From Prevotella melaninogenica (GTDB lineage: Bacteria > Bacteroidota > Bacteroidia > Bacteroidales > Bacteroidaceae): a DNA stretch of 64,000 bases. The position numbers and the translations under genes were made by a program. The notes beneath the pieces are model-generated. The model saw nothing but the letters and a program-made list of their open reading frames with translations. It ran no database searches and was not told the DNA's origin. Shown here piece after piece: positions 32,966 through 42,219 of this stretch (positions are counted from its first letter, which is position 1; each line of letters opens with the position of its first letter). The DNA lies in assembly GCF_003609775.1 (NCBI RefSeq), contig NZ_AP018050.1, forward strand, positions 1 to 64,000, in the 5' to 3' direction.

Positions 32966-35401
32966 ATGAAAGTATTAAAGTTTGGCGGAACATCCGTAGG
33001 TTCTGTATCGAGTATTTTAAGTCTGCAAAAGATTGTAGAAAAGGAGGCTAAACATCAACCAATTATTGTGGTTGTAAGTGCCTTAGGTGGTATAACTGAT
33101 CAGCTCATAGCTACTTCTAAGCTTGCTTTAAAAGGCGACGAAAGTTGGAGAACAGAGTTTGATTCAATCGTTGCACGACATCATAAGATGATTGATGCAA
33201 TCATTACCGACCCACATGATCGTGAAGTGTTATTCAACAAAGTAGATAGCCTTTTTGAACAACTCCAGTCTATTTATTACGGTGTATTCTTAATTCACGA
33301 CCTCAGTCATAAAACAGAGGACACTATTGTTAGCTATGGTGAACGCCTTAGTTCAAAGATAGTTGCTACACTTATCCGTGGAGCCAAGTGGTTTGATGCA
33401 CGTGAATTTATTAAGACTGAAGAGAAATTAGGTAAAAGAAGTCTCGATTCTGAACTAACCAACAAACTTGTATTAGATACTTTCTCTGACCTTCCACGTA
33501 TATCCCTTGTACCTGGTTTTATAGCACAAGATCGTGACTCAGGCGACATTACCAACCTTGGACGTGGTGGTAGTGATTATACAGCATCTATTCTTGCCGC
33601 TTCTCTCAATGCTGAAGTATTAGAGATTTGGACGGATGTTGACGGCTTTATGACCGCTGACCCTCGTGTTATCAAGGGTGCATACACTATTAATGAACTT
33701 TCTTATACGGAGGCAATGGAGCTTTGTAACTTTGGTGCAAAGGTTGTCTATCCTCCAACGATATACCCTGTCTGCGTAAAGAACATACCGATTAAAGTTA
33801 AAAACACCTTCAACCCAGACGGAGAAGGTACGATTATTAAGGCGCACATCGAAAACAACCAGAAGCCTATTAAGGGTATTTCATCTATCAAAGGCACAAC
33901 GGTTATTACCGTGACTGGTCTTTCAATGGTGGGTGTTGTAGGTGTCAACCGTCGCATCTTTAGCTCTCTTGCCAACAATGGTATCAGTGTCTTCCTCGTG
34001 TCACAGGCTGCTTCAGAGAACAATACATCTATCGGTGTGAAGGATGAAGACGCTGAAAACGCAGTGAAGGTGCTTAATGAAGAGTTCCGACTTGAGATAG
34101 AAGATGGTCGTATGTTCCCAATGCACGCTGAAAGTGGACTTGCTACTGTGGCTATCGTTGGTGAAAACATGAAACGAACACCAGGTATTAGCGGAAAACT
34201 CTTTGAGACACTTGGTCGCTCAGGTATCAGTATTACTGCTATTGCCCAAGGTGCATCAGAGATGAATATCTCATTCGTTGTAAAGGGTTCGGATTTAAGA
34301 AAGTCACTGAACGTACTTCATGACTCTTTCTTCTTATCAGAATATAAGGTATTAAACCTCTTTATTTGCGGTATTGGTACCGTAGGAGGAAAACTCATAG
34401 AACAGATTAAGAGCCAATATGAAGAGCTAAAGCAAAATTCTAACTTGAAGTTGAATGTGGTGGGCATTGCCTCATCTAAGAATGCTATCTTCAATCGCGA
34501 CGGCTTAAATCTCGATAATTATCAGGAAGAACTCAAGGAAAGTGAGCCTTCAAATCCAGAGCACTTACGTGATGTTATCCTTAAGATGAATATCTTCAAC
34601 TCCGTATTTGTGGATTGTACTGCTTCTAAGGACGTGGCTGCACTTTATCAGTCTTTATTAGAGAACAACATCTCTGTGATTGCAGCCAACAAGATTGCGG
34701 CATCCAGTACATACGAAGATTACTACCATTTGAAGCAGACTGCCATTCAACGTGGTGTTAAGTTCCGCTTTGAAACAAACGTGGGTGCGGGGCTACCTAT
34801 CATTGGTACAATCAATGACTTACGCAACTCGGGTGATAAGATACTTAAGATAGAAGCGGTGTTATCTGGTACACTGAACTTCATCTTTAACGAGATTGGT
34901 GCTGATGTTCCTTTCTCTGAAACTGTTAAACGTGCCAAAGAACAAGGCTATAGTGAGCCAGATCCACGCATTGACCTTAGTGGAACGGATGTCGTTCGTA
35001 AGTTAGTTATTCTTACACGTGAGGCTGGATATAAGGTTGAACAGGCTGACGTAGAGAAACACCTCTTCGTACCAGACGATTATTTCCAAGGTTCAGTAGA
35101 GGACTTCTGGAAACGTCTTCCTAAGCTTGATGCCAACTTTGAAGAGCGTCGTCAGAAACTGTCAGAAGAAGGAAAACGCTGGCGTTTTGTTGCTACAATG
35201 GAACATGGTAAGACGAATGTTGCATTAAAGGAGGTAGATTCTACCCATCCTTTCTATAACCTTGAAGGTTCTAACAACATTGTCCTACTGACAACCGACC
35301 GCTACAAGGAATACCCTATGCAGATTCAGGGCTATGGTGCAGGTGCTTCAGTGACTGCTGCAGGTGTGTTTGCCAATATTATGAGTATTGCAAATATATA
35401 A
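32966..35401 (+). CDS. thrA: Bifunctional aspartokinase/homoserine dehydrogenase
   Basis: The 811-residue fusion catalyses the first and third steps of the aspartate-to-threonine/methionine pathway: phosphorylation of aspartate and reduction of aspartate semialdehyde to homoserine. The kinase part starts with KFGGTSVGS and runs to ~290, two ACT regulatory domains follow (~310-460), and the dehydrogenase begins with FICGIGTVGGKLI near 468 and contains NVGAGLPIIGTINDL and the Asp/Lys region LSGTLNFIFNE. The order and length match E. coli ThrA. Feedback control by threonine through the ACT domains is likely. thrB and thrC are not in the window; the gene ends at the hairpin at 35422-35450. Confidence 0.97.
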   Translation: MKVLKFGGTSVGSVSSILSLQKIVEKEAKHQPIIVVVSALGGITDQLIATSKLALKGDESWRTEFDSIVARHHKMIDAIITDPHDREVLFNKVDSLFEQLQSIYYGVFLIHDLSHKTEDTIVSYGERLSSKIVATLIRGAKWFDAREFIKTEEKLGKRSLDSELTNKLVLDTFSDLPRISLVPGFIAQDRDSGDITNLGRGGSDYTASILAASLNAEVLEIWTDVDGFMTADPRVIKGAYTINELSYTEAMELCNFGAKVVYPPTIYPVCVKNIPIKVKNTFNPDGEGTIIKAHIENNQKPIKGISSIKGTTVITVTGLSMVGVVGVNRRIFSSLANNGISVFLVSQAASENNTSIGVKDEDAENAVKVLNEEFRLEIEDGRMFPMHAESGLATVAIVGENMKRTPGISGKLFETLGRSGISITAIAQGASEMNISFVVKGSDLRKSLNVLHDSFFLSEYKVLNLFICGIGTVGGKLIEQIKSQYEELKQNSNLKLNVVGIASSKNAIFNRDGLNLDNYQEELKESEPSNPEHLRDVILKMNIFNSVFVDCTASKDVAALYQSLLENNISVIAANKIAASSTYEDYYHLKQTAIQRGVKFRFETNVGAGLPIIGTINDLRNSGDKILKIEAVLSGTLNFIFNEIGADVPFSETVKRAKEQGYSEPDPRIDLSGTDVVRKLVILTREAGYKVEQADVEKHLFVPDDYFQGSVEDFWKRLPKLDANFEERRQKLSEEGKRWRFVATMEHGKTNVALKEVDSTHPFYNLEGSNNIVLLTTDRYKEYPMQIQGYGAGASVTAAGVFANIMSIANI

Positions 35402-35421
35402 AGATAATATAGATTCAAGTG

Positions 35422-35450
35422 AAAAGGGCATACGCAATGTATGCCCTTTT
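35422..35450. terminator. Bidirectional terminator
   Basis: AAAAGGGCATAC pairs perfectly with GTATGCCCTTTT around 5 nt. It sits between the convergent thrA and lipoprotein genes and can end both. Confidence 0.85.
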
Positions 35451-35470
35451 CTGTTAGTATAACTAAAAAA

Positions 35471-36466
35471 CTATAATACCAGATTCCATTCAACATTCTC
35501 TGTCTTCATGTCACCCGTTTCTTCGTTAAATGTAAAACCTTGTGGTTTTTGTCCTTCTACTCTAATATCAACAACGGTCATAACGTTACGCTTTAATAGT
35601 AACTGCTTACTTTCTTCTTCAACCTTACCATCATCTTTAGTCCATGTAACCTTTATATTAGCCGTTGTTTGATAGCCTTCTTGGCAGGCCTTGGGAATAT
35701 CATAAAAAGAGTAAGTCGTCCCATAATCATACGCATCACTATTCTTTGTTAAGGAGATACGCCACCCCAGATAGTTAACGACTAACTTCCCTTCCTCTGG
35801 TGGCGCCACCTTTAAGTGTAATCCAAACGCCGCCTTCCTCATATCAACGGTCAGTTCTTTTGTCGTCTTTGGACTAAAATCATTGACTGTACCATAGAGT
35901 TTTATAAGACGTGGATATTGCACAGTACGTTCATTAGCGACAGCTGTTTCACCTTTCGTTATGCCATTCAGGTTTTCATCTTTTGAGAACACAAAGGTGT
36001 TTGTTGCTTTCGTACCCTTGTTTGCTCCATGTAAGAAAGGGGCAAGATATTCGCCTTCCTTTGCAAAAAGTTCGTCATCACCTTCCTCTACTATTAAGCA
36101 TTCTACTTTATAAAGATTCTCTACATTCATCTTTATTGCAATCTTCGAAAGACTGGTAAACAAACCATAAGCATACATAGAATAACTTGTATCATTAGGT
36201 TTCTTCTCGTAGACATTGACGGCATAAAACTTTTGTTTCTTTTCATCACGAACAGCTCTACTGAAAGGCTGGAGCTTCGCCTCCATTGTCTCTTCTACTG
36301 TTTCAATACGTAACTCCTTAGGACGTATACGCACAACTCTGGTCAACTTTTTCTTTACATTGTTTCCCTTTCTATCACCATCATTATTCTCTAATACTGG
36401 CTTTTCACAAGCTGCAAACAATAGTAAGCACAATAAAAGTCCAACCCATGTTACTTGTTTTTTCAT
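35471..36466 (-). CDS. Surface lipoprotein, unknown family
   Basis: The 331-residue protein has a lipoprotein signal with lipobox LLFAAC, so Cys20 is the likely lipidation site. The mature part is rich in beta-strand-forming sequence. It begins with a lysine-rich stretch, followed by segments such as LRIETVEETMEAKLQPFSRAV and QFYAVNVYEK-like strands. This recalls fimbrial or FimB-like surface lipoproteins of Bacteroidetes, but no firm family is recognised. It is the last gene of a three-gene operon (37803 to 35471), 23 bp after the small LLGGS protein gene, and ends at the shared terminator. Confidence 0.75.
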   Translation of the reverse strand: MKKQVTWVGLLLCLLLFAACEKPVLENNDGDRKGNNVKKKLTRVVRIRPKELRIETVEETMEAKLQPFSRAVRDEKKQKFYAVNVYEKKPNDTSYSMYAYGLFTSLSKIAIKMNVENLYKVECLIVEEGDDELFAKEGEYLAPFLHGANKGTKATNTFVFSKDENLNGITKGETAVANERTVQYPRLIKLYGTVNDFSPKTTKELTVDMRKAAFGLHLKVAPPEEGKLVVNYLGWRISLTKNSDAYDYGTTYSFYDIPKACQEGYQTTANIKVTWTKDDGKVEEESKQLLLKRNVMTVVDIRVEGQKPQGFTFNEETGDMKTENVEWNLVL

Positions 36467-36489
36467 ATCGGTAATTGTTTAAGTTATAG

Positions 36490-36702
36490 TCATTCATTCC
36501 AATCAGTCTTAGTATCAGAAAGACTAAAAACAGAGAAAGAATCTTCTTTTGATAATTGCTGAATACCAGACTCAACCTGATTATTGATCAGTACTTCTTC
36601 ACTCGTCAATGTATTTGTTCCTTCCCCAGGTGAGCCACCCAACAAATGACAAGAAGATAAAACGTGGTATTCTATTATTAAAGGTTTGATATATATATTC
36701 AT
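36490..36702 (-). CDS. Small LLGGS-motif protein
   Basis: This 70-residue protein starts MNIYIKPLIIEYHVLSSCHLLGGSPGEG. It matches the style of many short Bacteroidetes proteins that begin MKK-Y-x-P-x-I and carry a Leu-Leu-x-Gly-Ser motif near residue 20, followed by a low-complexity polar tail. Their function is unknown; some lie beside surface-protein genes. There is no signal peptide of the usual kind. It sits between a secreted protein gene (57 bp) and a lipoprotein gene (23 bp) on the same strand, so it very likely belongs to their operon and is a real gene. Confidence 0.65.
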   Translation of the reverse strand: MNIYIKPLIIEYHVLSSCHLLGGSPGEGTNTLTSEEVLINNQVESGIQQLSKEDSFSVFSLSDTKTDWNE

Positions 36703-36759
36703 GTTTACTTATTAAAAATCAAATAATTAGTAAGCTTAAGTATACAACTACAAGAAGAC

Positions 36760-37803
36760 TTATCTATTAAGAAACTTCTTACCATTCACAATTATAATCC
36801 CCTTATAATCTTTGTCAACTTGTTGCCCAGCAAGATTATAAATAGGACCATCGAAAACAGTCTTCTCACTCACCATAGGCCCTTGTATTTCTAATGCGAC
36901 ATCAAAGCCAAGAAAACTCTTTGCATTTGTGGTCTTTGATGGTGTATACACAAGATAGGCTTTATGAGCATCTGTATTAAAAGCTTTTCCATTTGGCTCT
37001 TTCCAATAGAAGCCCACTCCATTACTACCTTTACCAAACACATAGTACACCTCACCGCCTGACGTTATTGTATTAATATCAGAGCCACGCAGCGCATTAT
37101 TAGAATCAGTTTCACCTGTCTTACTTGTTTCTTCAAAGAAATACTTACCTTCCTTTGCCTCTAAAACAACGGCTGTACCCTTGGGGAGAACATCTCCTTC
37201 TTTATACTCCTTACTTTGAGAGAGAACATTACCTTTAATCTTATAAGTACGTGCAACGACACCCTTAGGAATAATAAAAGACTTGTTACCATAATAGAGT
37301 GTTGCCCTCTCTGCAGATGAAACAGCAATAGAAACGCCCTTGTCATATTTAACTTCTATTGATTTAATATATGCCGCTTGCGAAGCAGAAGAAGTAAAAA
37401 TCACTTCATCAGATTCACCATTCCATTCTTGTTTATAAAAATATTTACTACCATCACGGAATTTGGCATATGGAAGTTGACCACTTTCTATATTATATAC
37501 TTTTATTAGATATTTTATGTCAGAAACAACAAAAACAACTGATGTTATTAAACTGTTGTCACCTTTTATCGTTAGCAATCCACCGAAAATAAGTTGAAGA
37601 AAATTACTACCCTTGCTATCAATTAGTGAAGGCGTAAAAGGCTTTCCCGAACGATCAGTTATTTTCAAAGTAATACCATCCTTCTCCATAATGCTTTGGA
37701 CTTCTTGAGAAGAACTTGAAAAATCAAATGTAACGGAATTCTGTGCCCATATTGTTACAGGCAGCAGTAGCATTAGAAATAATACTATTAACTTTTTGGT
37801 CAT
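36760..37803 (-). CDS. Secreted protein with Prevotella-type C-terminal tail
   Basis: This 347-residue secreted protein has a signal peptide at residues ~1-20 (cleavage near WAQ-NS). The ATG at 37803 is chosen because it begins the signal peptide; an upstream ATG would add a polar stretch before it. The mature part carries beta-rich segments with VTFDFSSSSQEVQSIM at its start. The end, IYNLAGQQVDKDYKGIIIVNGKKFLNR, resembles the tail of the M6 protease at 23478 and of many Prevotella exported proteins. The function is unknown. First gene of the operon with the LLGGS protein and the lipoprotein; a -7 box lies at 37931-37924. Confidence 0.78.
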   Translation of the reverse strand: MTKKLIVLFLMLLLPVTIWAQNSVTFDFSSSSQEVQSIMEKDGITLKITDRSGKPFTPSLIDSKGSNFLQLIFGGLLTIKGDNSLITSVVFVVSDIKYLIKVYNIESGQLPYAKFRDGSKYFYKQEWNGESDEVIFTSSASQAAYIKSIEVKYDKGVSIAVSSAERATLYYGNKSFIIPKGVVARTYKIKGNVLSQSKEYKEGDVLPKGTAVVLEAKEGKYFFEETSKTGETDSNNALRGSDINTITSGGEVYYVFGKGSNGVGFYWKEPNGKAFNTDAHKAYLVYTPSKTTNAKSFLGFDVALEIQGPMVSEKTVFDGPIYNLAGQQVDKDYKGIIIVNGKKFLNR

Positions 37804-37923
37804 AGTTATTAAGTTGTATGTTTTATCAATCAAGTTTGTAGCCAATTAACATACACGCTACTAAGCGGAAAATAGGTGTTGTAGACTACTCTTTCACAAT
37901 AAAATGTTTAGTTCTTATTGATG

Positions 37924-37931
37924 CAAAGATA
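37924..37931 (-). promoter_or_regulatory. -7 box of the surface-protein operon
   Basis: TATCTTTG on the minus strand is about 120 nt upstream of the start at 37803. The -33 element is unclear. Confidence 0.45.
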
Positions 37932-38116
37932 AATAAAAATCAACAAAAAGTAAATAAATCAGAACCAAGAATATACAAATCAAGGATTAAACTCTTTAAA
38001 AATAAGTTTTACATCTATGGTTCTTTTCTATTCACCACACCCTCTTTACACTTAAAAAGAGCTCTGTGTAAAAACTCAAATTACCAGCGGTAAAACGGTA
38101 ATAATCCTTATCTATC

Positions 38117-38206
38117 GAATTATTTTCACGAAAAGAAATATTTATTTACGTGAACAAAAATATTTCTTTTCATGAAGAAAAATATTTTTCTTCATGAAAA
38201 GAAATT
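38117..38206. repeat. Long AT-rich palindrome, family 2 copy 2
   Basis: The left part repeats copy 1 (31058) nearly exactly. The right part, 38162-38205, is itself a perfect 44-bp palindrome, including TTTTCATGAAGAAAAA. It lies about 25 bp past the nadC stop and may terminate nadBAC. Confidence 0.85.
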
Positions 38207-38231
38207 AGAGAGATTAGTATTTTACTAAGAA

Positions 38232-39098
38232 TCAGTCTTTTGCTACAACAGCCTTAAAGCTCATATCAAGTCCCTTAACACTATGGGTTAGTGCACCAAA
38301 AGAAATGAAATCCACGCCAGCTTGAGCGTAAGGAATCATCGTGTCAAAAGTAATTCCTCCACTTGACTCCGTCTCACAGCGTCCTGCTACAATTTCAACT
38401 GCTTTGCGAGTATCCTCTGGTGTGAAGTTATCAAACATAATACGATCGCAGCCTTCATTCAGAGCTTCTTCCAATTCAGTAAAGTTTCTTACCTCACATT
38501 CTATCTTGAGATTGTCCTTACCATGCTCCTTACAATACTGCTTTGCCATAGATATTGCATTATGTACACCACCGCAGAAGTCAACATGATTGTCTTTCAA
38601 GAGAATCATATCAAAGAGACCTATGCGATGATTCATACCACCACCAATCTTTACAGCCTCTTTTTCCAACATTCTCATTCCTGGTGTTGTCTTACGTGTG
38701 TCTAAAACGCGTGTCTTCGTACCAGCATCAATGAGTGCTTGCTGATACTTGTGGGTCATCGTTGCAATACCACTCATACGCTGCATGATATTGAGCATAA
38801 GGCGTTCTGTCTGCAAAAGGCTCTGCGTTCTACCTTTTACACTCATGACTATATCACCAGGCTTCACATGAGCACCATCTTCTATATAGACTTCTACCTG
38901 CAGTTCTGGGTCAAAAAGACGGAACACTCTTTTGGCAACATCTACTCCCGCCAAGACTCCCTCTTCCTTTATCAGTAATCTACTTTCACCCATAGCATCA
39001 GCAGGGATACAGCAAAGCGTTGTATGGTCACCATCACCTATATCCTCACTGAAAGCGAGTTCAATAAGTTTATCGTTTAATTCTTCTACTGATAACAT
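38232..39098 (-). CDS. nadC: Nicotinate-nucleotide pyrophosphorylase
   Basis: NadC converts quinolinate and phosphoribosyl pyrophosphate to nicotinate mononucleotide, the third step of de novo NAD synthesis. The 288-residue product is full length. Landmarks are LSEDIGDGDHTT-like residues 14-24, MLNIMQRMSGIATMT near 100, TRKTTPGMR near 137, GGGMNHRIGLFDMILLKDNH near 151 and IMFDNFTPED near 215. It is the last gene of nadB-nadA-nadC, 15 bp after nadA. The family 2 palindrome just downstream is the probable end of the transcript. Confidence 0.96.
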   Translation of the reverse strand: MLSVEELNDKLIELAFSEDIGDGDHTTLCCIPADAMGESRLLIKEEGVLAGVDVAKRVFRLFDPELQVEVYIEDGAHVKPGDIVMSVKGRTQSLLQTERLMLNIMQRMSGIATMTHKYQQALIDAGTKTRVLDTRKTTPGMRMLEKEAVKIGGGMNHRIGLFDMILLKDNHVDFCGGVHNAISMAKQYCKEHGKDNLKIECEVRNFTELEEALNEGCDRIMFDNFTPEDTRKAVEIVAGRCETESSGGITFDTMIPYAQAGVDFISFGALTHSVKGLDMSFKAVVAKD

Positions 39099-39113
39099 AA
39101 TTATTTGATTAAA

Positions 39114-40106
39114 TTATAAACCTAAACTATTTGAAATATCTAACATTCTATGAATTGATTTGACTGCCTTCTTCGCCATCTCTGGCTCAACCTCGATAGC
39201 TGGCCATTCATACTTTAAGCAATTATACAGCTTTCGCAAAGTTATATACTTCATATACTCACACTCGTTACAAGGGCTATCACTATCATTAGGAGGGGCA
39301 GGAATAAAGGTCTTTTGTGGAGCCAATCTCTGCATTTCAACAAGAATACCGCTCTCCGTCACTACAATAAACTCTTGAGCATCATTCTCAACACTATACT
39401 TCAATAAGGCAGATGTACTTCCAACCTTATCAGCTAAGCAGAGTACAGTAGGTGGACACTCAGGATGAGCCAGTACTTTTGCAGCCGGATGTTCGCGTTT
39501 TAACTGCTGAATCTTCTCAACAGAGAATCTGTCATGCACTTCACATACACCATCCCAAAGCAACATCTCACGCCCTGTTTGCTCACTAATATAATGTCCT
39601 AAGTTCTTATCTGGACCAAAAATAATAGGAGTATCTTTTGGTAAAGACTCAACAATCTGTTTTGCGTTACTGCTCGTTACCACAACATCAGTTACCGCCT
39701 TGGTTGCTGCTGTTGTATTGACATAGCTTACCACAGTATGATTAGGGTGTGCTTTCACAAACTTCTCAAACTCATCAGCAGGACAACTCTCTGCTAATGA
39801 ACAAGAGGCATTAAGGTCAGGAACGAGTATAGTCTTCTCAGGACATAAGATTTTATTCGTCTCACCCATGAAATGTACACCACACATAACAATGATATCG
39901 GCTTCTGTGGTTGCTGCCTTTTGTGCCAAAGCCAGACTATCACCTACAAAATCTGCCAACTCCTGAATTACGCCTTCTGTGTAATAATGTGCCATGATAA
40001 GCGCATTCTTTTCCTTACACATTCGACGAATTTCTGCTTTAACATCTGTTCCCTCAGGAATAGGTTCATCTATAAAACCCTGTTCCAGCCATTTTTTTTC
40101 AATCAT
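39114..40106 (-). CDS. nadA: Quinolinate synthase A
   Basis: NadA condenses iminoaspartate with dihydroxyacetone phosphate to quinolinate using a 4Fe-4S cluster bound by three Cys. The 330-residue product shows family segments ALIMAHYYTEGVIQELADFVGDSLALA near residue 30, MCGVHFMGE near 75, the Cys-containing LNASCSLAESCP near 100, AHPECPP near 200 and the last Cys ligand in PCNECEYMKY near 285. The ATG at 40106 is preferred over an upstream TTG. It lies between nadB and nadC in one operon. Confidence 0.95.
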   Translation of the reverse strand: MIEKKWLEQGFIDEPIPEGTDVKAEIRRMCKEKNALIMAHYYTEGVIQELADFVGDSLALAQKAATTEADIIVMCGVHFMGETNKILCPEKTILVPDLNASCSLAESCPADEFEKFVKAHPNHTVVSYVNTTAATKAVTDVVVTSSNAKQIVESLPKDTPIIFGPDKNLGHYISEQTGREMLLWDGVCEVHDRFSVEKIQQLKREHPAAKVLAHPECPPTVLCLADKVGSTSALLKYSVENDAQEFIVVTESGILVEMQRLAPQKTFIPAPPNDSDSPCNECEYMKYITLRKLYNCLKYEWPAIEVEPEMAKKAVKSIHRMLDISNSLGL

Positions 40107-40177
40107 TCTATTTTGTATTATAAGCTGAGAGTACAATGTTTATCGTGCCACTCTCAGTATCTATCTATACTCTTTTA

Positions 40178-41767
40178 CTACTTCTTGTCGTATGCATGCT
40201 TCGGATAATCTACCGTGTAGTGCAATCCCCGACTTTCCTTACGCTCTATGGCTTGTCTTGTTATCAGATAACCGACATTTATCATATTACGAAGTTCGCA
40301 TATATCCTTCGTTGCCGTAACACGCTTAAAGAGGCTTTCTGTTTCCTCATACAATAGGTCAAGCCTTGCCCAAGCACGTTTCAAACGTAAATCACTTCGC
40401 ACAATACCAACATAATTGCTCATGATTTCACCTACTTCCTTAATACTCTGTGTGATTAAAACATGCTCTTCATTGGTCATTGTACCTTCATCGTTCCACT
40501 CTGGAATATTCGTATTAAAATCATAGGTGTCTATCATCCGTAGAGTATGTTCCGCTGCAGACTTAGCGTAGACGACCGCTTCTATCAGCGAATTGCTGGC
40601 AAGTCGGTTTCCTCCATGCAATCCCGTGCATGAGCATTCACCGACAGCATAAAGTCTATGAATAGAACTTTCTGCATTCAAATTGACCTTTATACCACCG
40701 CAGATATAGTGAGCACTTGGACAAACAGGAATATATTCTTTAGTTATATCAATCCCAACGCTCAAGCACTTCTCATAGATATGTGGGAAATGACGTTTTG
40801 TTTCTTCGGCATCCTTATGCGTTAAATCCAAGCATACATGGTCAAATCCGTGAATCTTCATCTCGTGATCAATAGCTCGAGCTACGATATCACGCGGAGC
40901 AAGAGAAAGACGCTTGTCATACTTCTGCATAAACTCCTGACCATCGGGAAGTCGCAACACTCCTCCGTAACCACGCATAGCCTCAGTAATCAGAAACGCT
41001 GGATGTGTCTCGGAAGGATTGTAAAGGACCGTAGGATGGAACTGTACAAACTCCATATCCTTTACTGTTCCCTTAGCACGATAAACCATTGCAATACCAT
41101 CTCCAGTAGCTATCACAGGATTAGATGTCATTGCATAGACGGCTCCCACACCACCTGTAGCCATAAGTGTTACCTTACTTAAAAAGGTATCAACCTTTTG
41201 GGTTTCGGGATTGAGAATATACGCACCATAACATTCTATATCTGGGGTTCTTCGCGTCACCAACATTCCCAAGTGATGTTGTGTGATAATCTCAACAGCA
41301 TAGTGATTTTCGAAGACAGTAATATTTGAGTTTGCCTTCACAGCCTCCATCAATCCACGCTGTATCTCAAATCCCGTGTCATCAGCATGATGAAGAATTC
41401 GGAAGTCACTATGCCCACCCTCACGATGTAGGTCGTATGTTCCATCTGTATTCTTATCAAAGTTAACACCCCACTTAACAAGTGCTTTGATAGCTTCAGG
41501 AGCATTACACACAACTTGTTTCACAGCCAAAGGGTCGGAAATATAATCACCAGCAATCATAGTATCGTTGATGTGTTTTTCAAAATTATCAATGGCAAGG
41601 TTCGTTACCGCAGCTATTCCTCCTTGCGCTTTAGCCGTATTGGCTTCACCCAAAGAAGTTTTGCAAACAAGGGCAACCTTTCCTTTACCACTATTTGCCA
41701 CACTCAGTGCATAACTCATTCCTGCTATACCGCTGCCGATAACCAGAAAATCAAATTTGTGTATCAT
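40178..41767 (-). CDS. nadB: L-aspartate oxidase
   Basis: NadB is an FAD enzyme that oxidises L-aspartate to iminoaspartate, the first step of de novo NAD synthesis. The 529-residue product has the FAD-binding GSGIAGMSYAL motif at residues ~11-21, KAQGGIAAV near 47, the active-site HREGGHS near 114, QFHPT near 242 and ICGGIKVN near 357. The length is normal. It opens the nadBAC operon. A -7 box TACTTTTG lies at 41812-41805 on the minus strand, about 40 nt before the start. No NAD-sensing riboswitch was recognised. Confidence 0.96.
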   Translation of the reverse strand: MIHKFDFLVIGSGIAGMSYALSVANSGKGKVALVCKTSLGEANTAKAQGGIAAVTNLAIDNFEKHINDTMIAGDYISDPLAVKQVVCNAPEAIKALVKWGVNFDKNTDGTYDLHREGGHSDFRILHHADDTGFEIQRGLMEAVKANSNITVFENHYAVEIITQHHLGMLVTRRTPDIECYGAYILNPETQKVDTFLSKVTLMATGGVGAVYAMTSNPVIATGDGIAMVYRAKGTVKDMEFVQFHPTVLYNPSETHPAFLITEAMRGYGGVLRLPDGQEFMQKYDKRLSLAPRDIVARAIDHEMKIHGFDHVCLDLTHKDAEETKRHFPHIYEKCLSVGIDITKEYIPVCPSAHYICGGIKVNLNAESSIHRLYAVGECSCTGLHGGNRLASNSLIEAVVYAKSAAEHTLRMIDTYDFNTNIPEWNDEGTMTNEEHVLITQSIKEVGEIMSNYVGIVRSDLRLKRAWARLDLLYEETESLFKRVTATKDICELRNMINVGYLITRQAIERKESRGLHYTVDYPKHAYDKK

Positions 41768-41804
41768 AAGATGATTTCGTCTGATATCAAAAAATTAATC
41801 GGTA

Positions 41805-41812
41805 CAAAAGTA
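41805..41812 (-). promoter_or_regulatory. nadBAC -7 box
   Basis: TACTTTTG on the minus strand is about 37 nt before the nadB ATG. No clear -33 was seen. Confidence 0.45.
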
Positions 41813-41964
41813 ATAAAAAATACCATAACATTGGTAAGAAAGAGGATATATATTTATACGTGCATGAGAAAAGTTTTTCTACTCCTATCAAACACGAGTA
41901 ACTTCCTTTCTGAATCAAGTATAAGTAAACAACATTCTGTCCCTTTTCAACCCTTGTGGTAATG

Positions 41965-42035
41965 CTTTTCATATACTGCACGAATACCACGCACATCTTG
42001 TGCGGAGGCTTAGCACCATTAGTGCGGAGTACTAA
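41965..42035. repeat. Palindromic element, family 3
   Basis: It contains CGCACATCTTGTGCGGAG then GCTTAGCACC and GTGCGGAGTACTAACAC, resembling the elements at 6426 and 24056. Conservation is loose. Confidence 0.4.
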
Positions 42036-42136
42036 CACATAATAAGGTTTCCTATAACTTGTGATATACTAATGAGATTTTCATCTTTATTTTATACTAA
42101 ATCCTTATCCTTCTACTTCCATATTAAACAAGAAAA

Positions 42137-42176
42137 AACGCTATTCAATCCCCTTAAAAGAGGAAAGAATAGCGTT
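42137..42176 (-). terminator. rprXY terminator
   Basis: AACGCTATTC at 42137-42146 pairs perfectly with GAATAGCGTT at 42167-42176; the loop carries an extra imperfect CCCCTT/AAGAGG stem. It lies about 45 bp past the rprY stop. Confidence 0.75.
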
Positions 42177-42219
42177 ACTATTTAGTGGTTCTGTAATAAA
42201 AGATTACAGACTAAAGTTT

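Larger units (their letters stand above)
37804..38231. other. Intergenic region with family 2 palindrome
   Basis: No gene was seen. A -7 box TATCTTTG (37931-37924, minus) likely serves the secreted protein operon with a leader of ~115 nt. The palindrome at 38117-38206 follows nadC. Confidence 0.6.
41768..42219. other. Intergenic region between nadB and rprY
   Basis: No gene was seen. It holds the nadB -7 box, a family 3 palindromic element at about 41965-42035 and the rprXY terminator (42137-42176). Confidence 0.55.
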
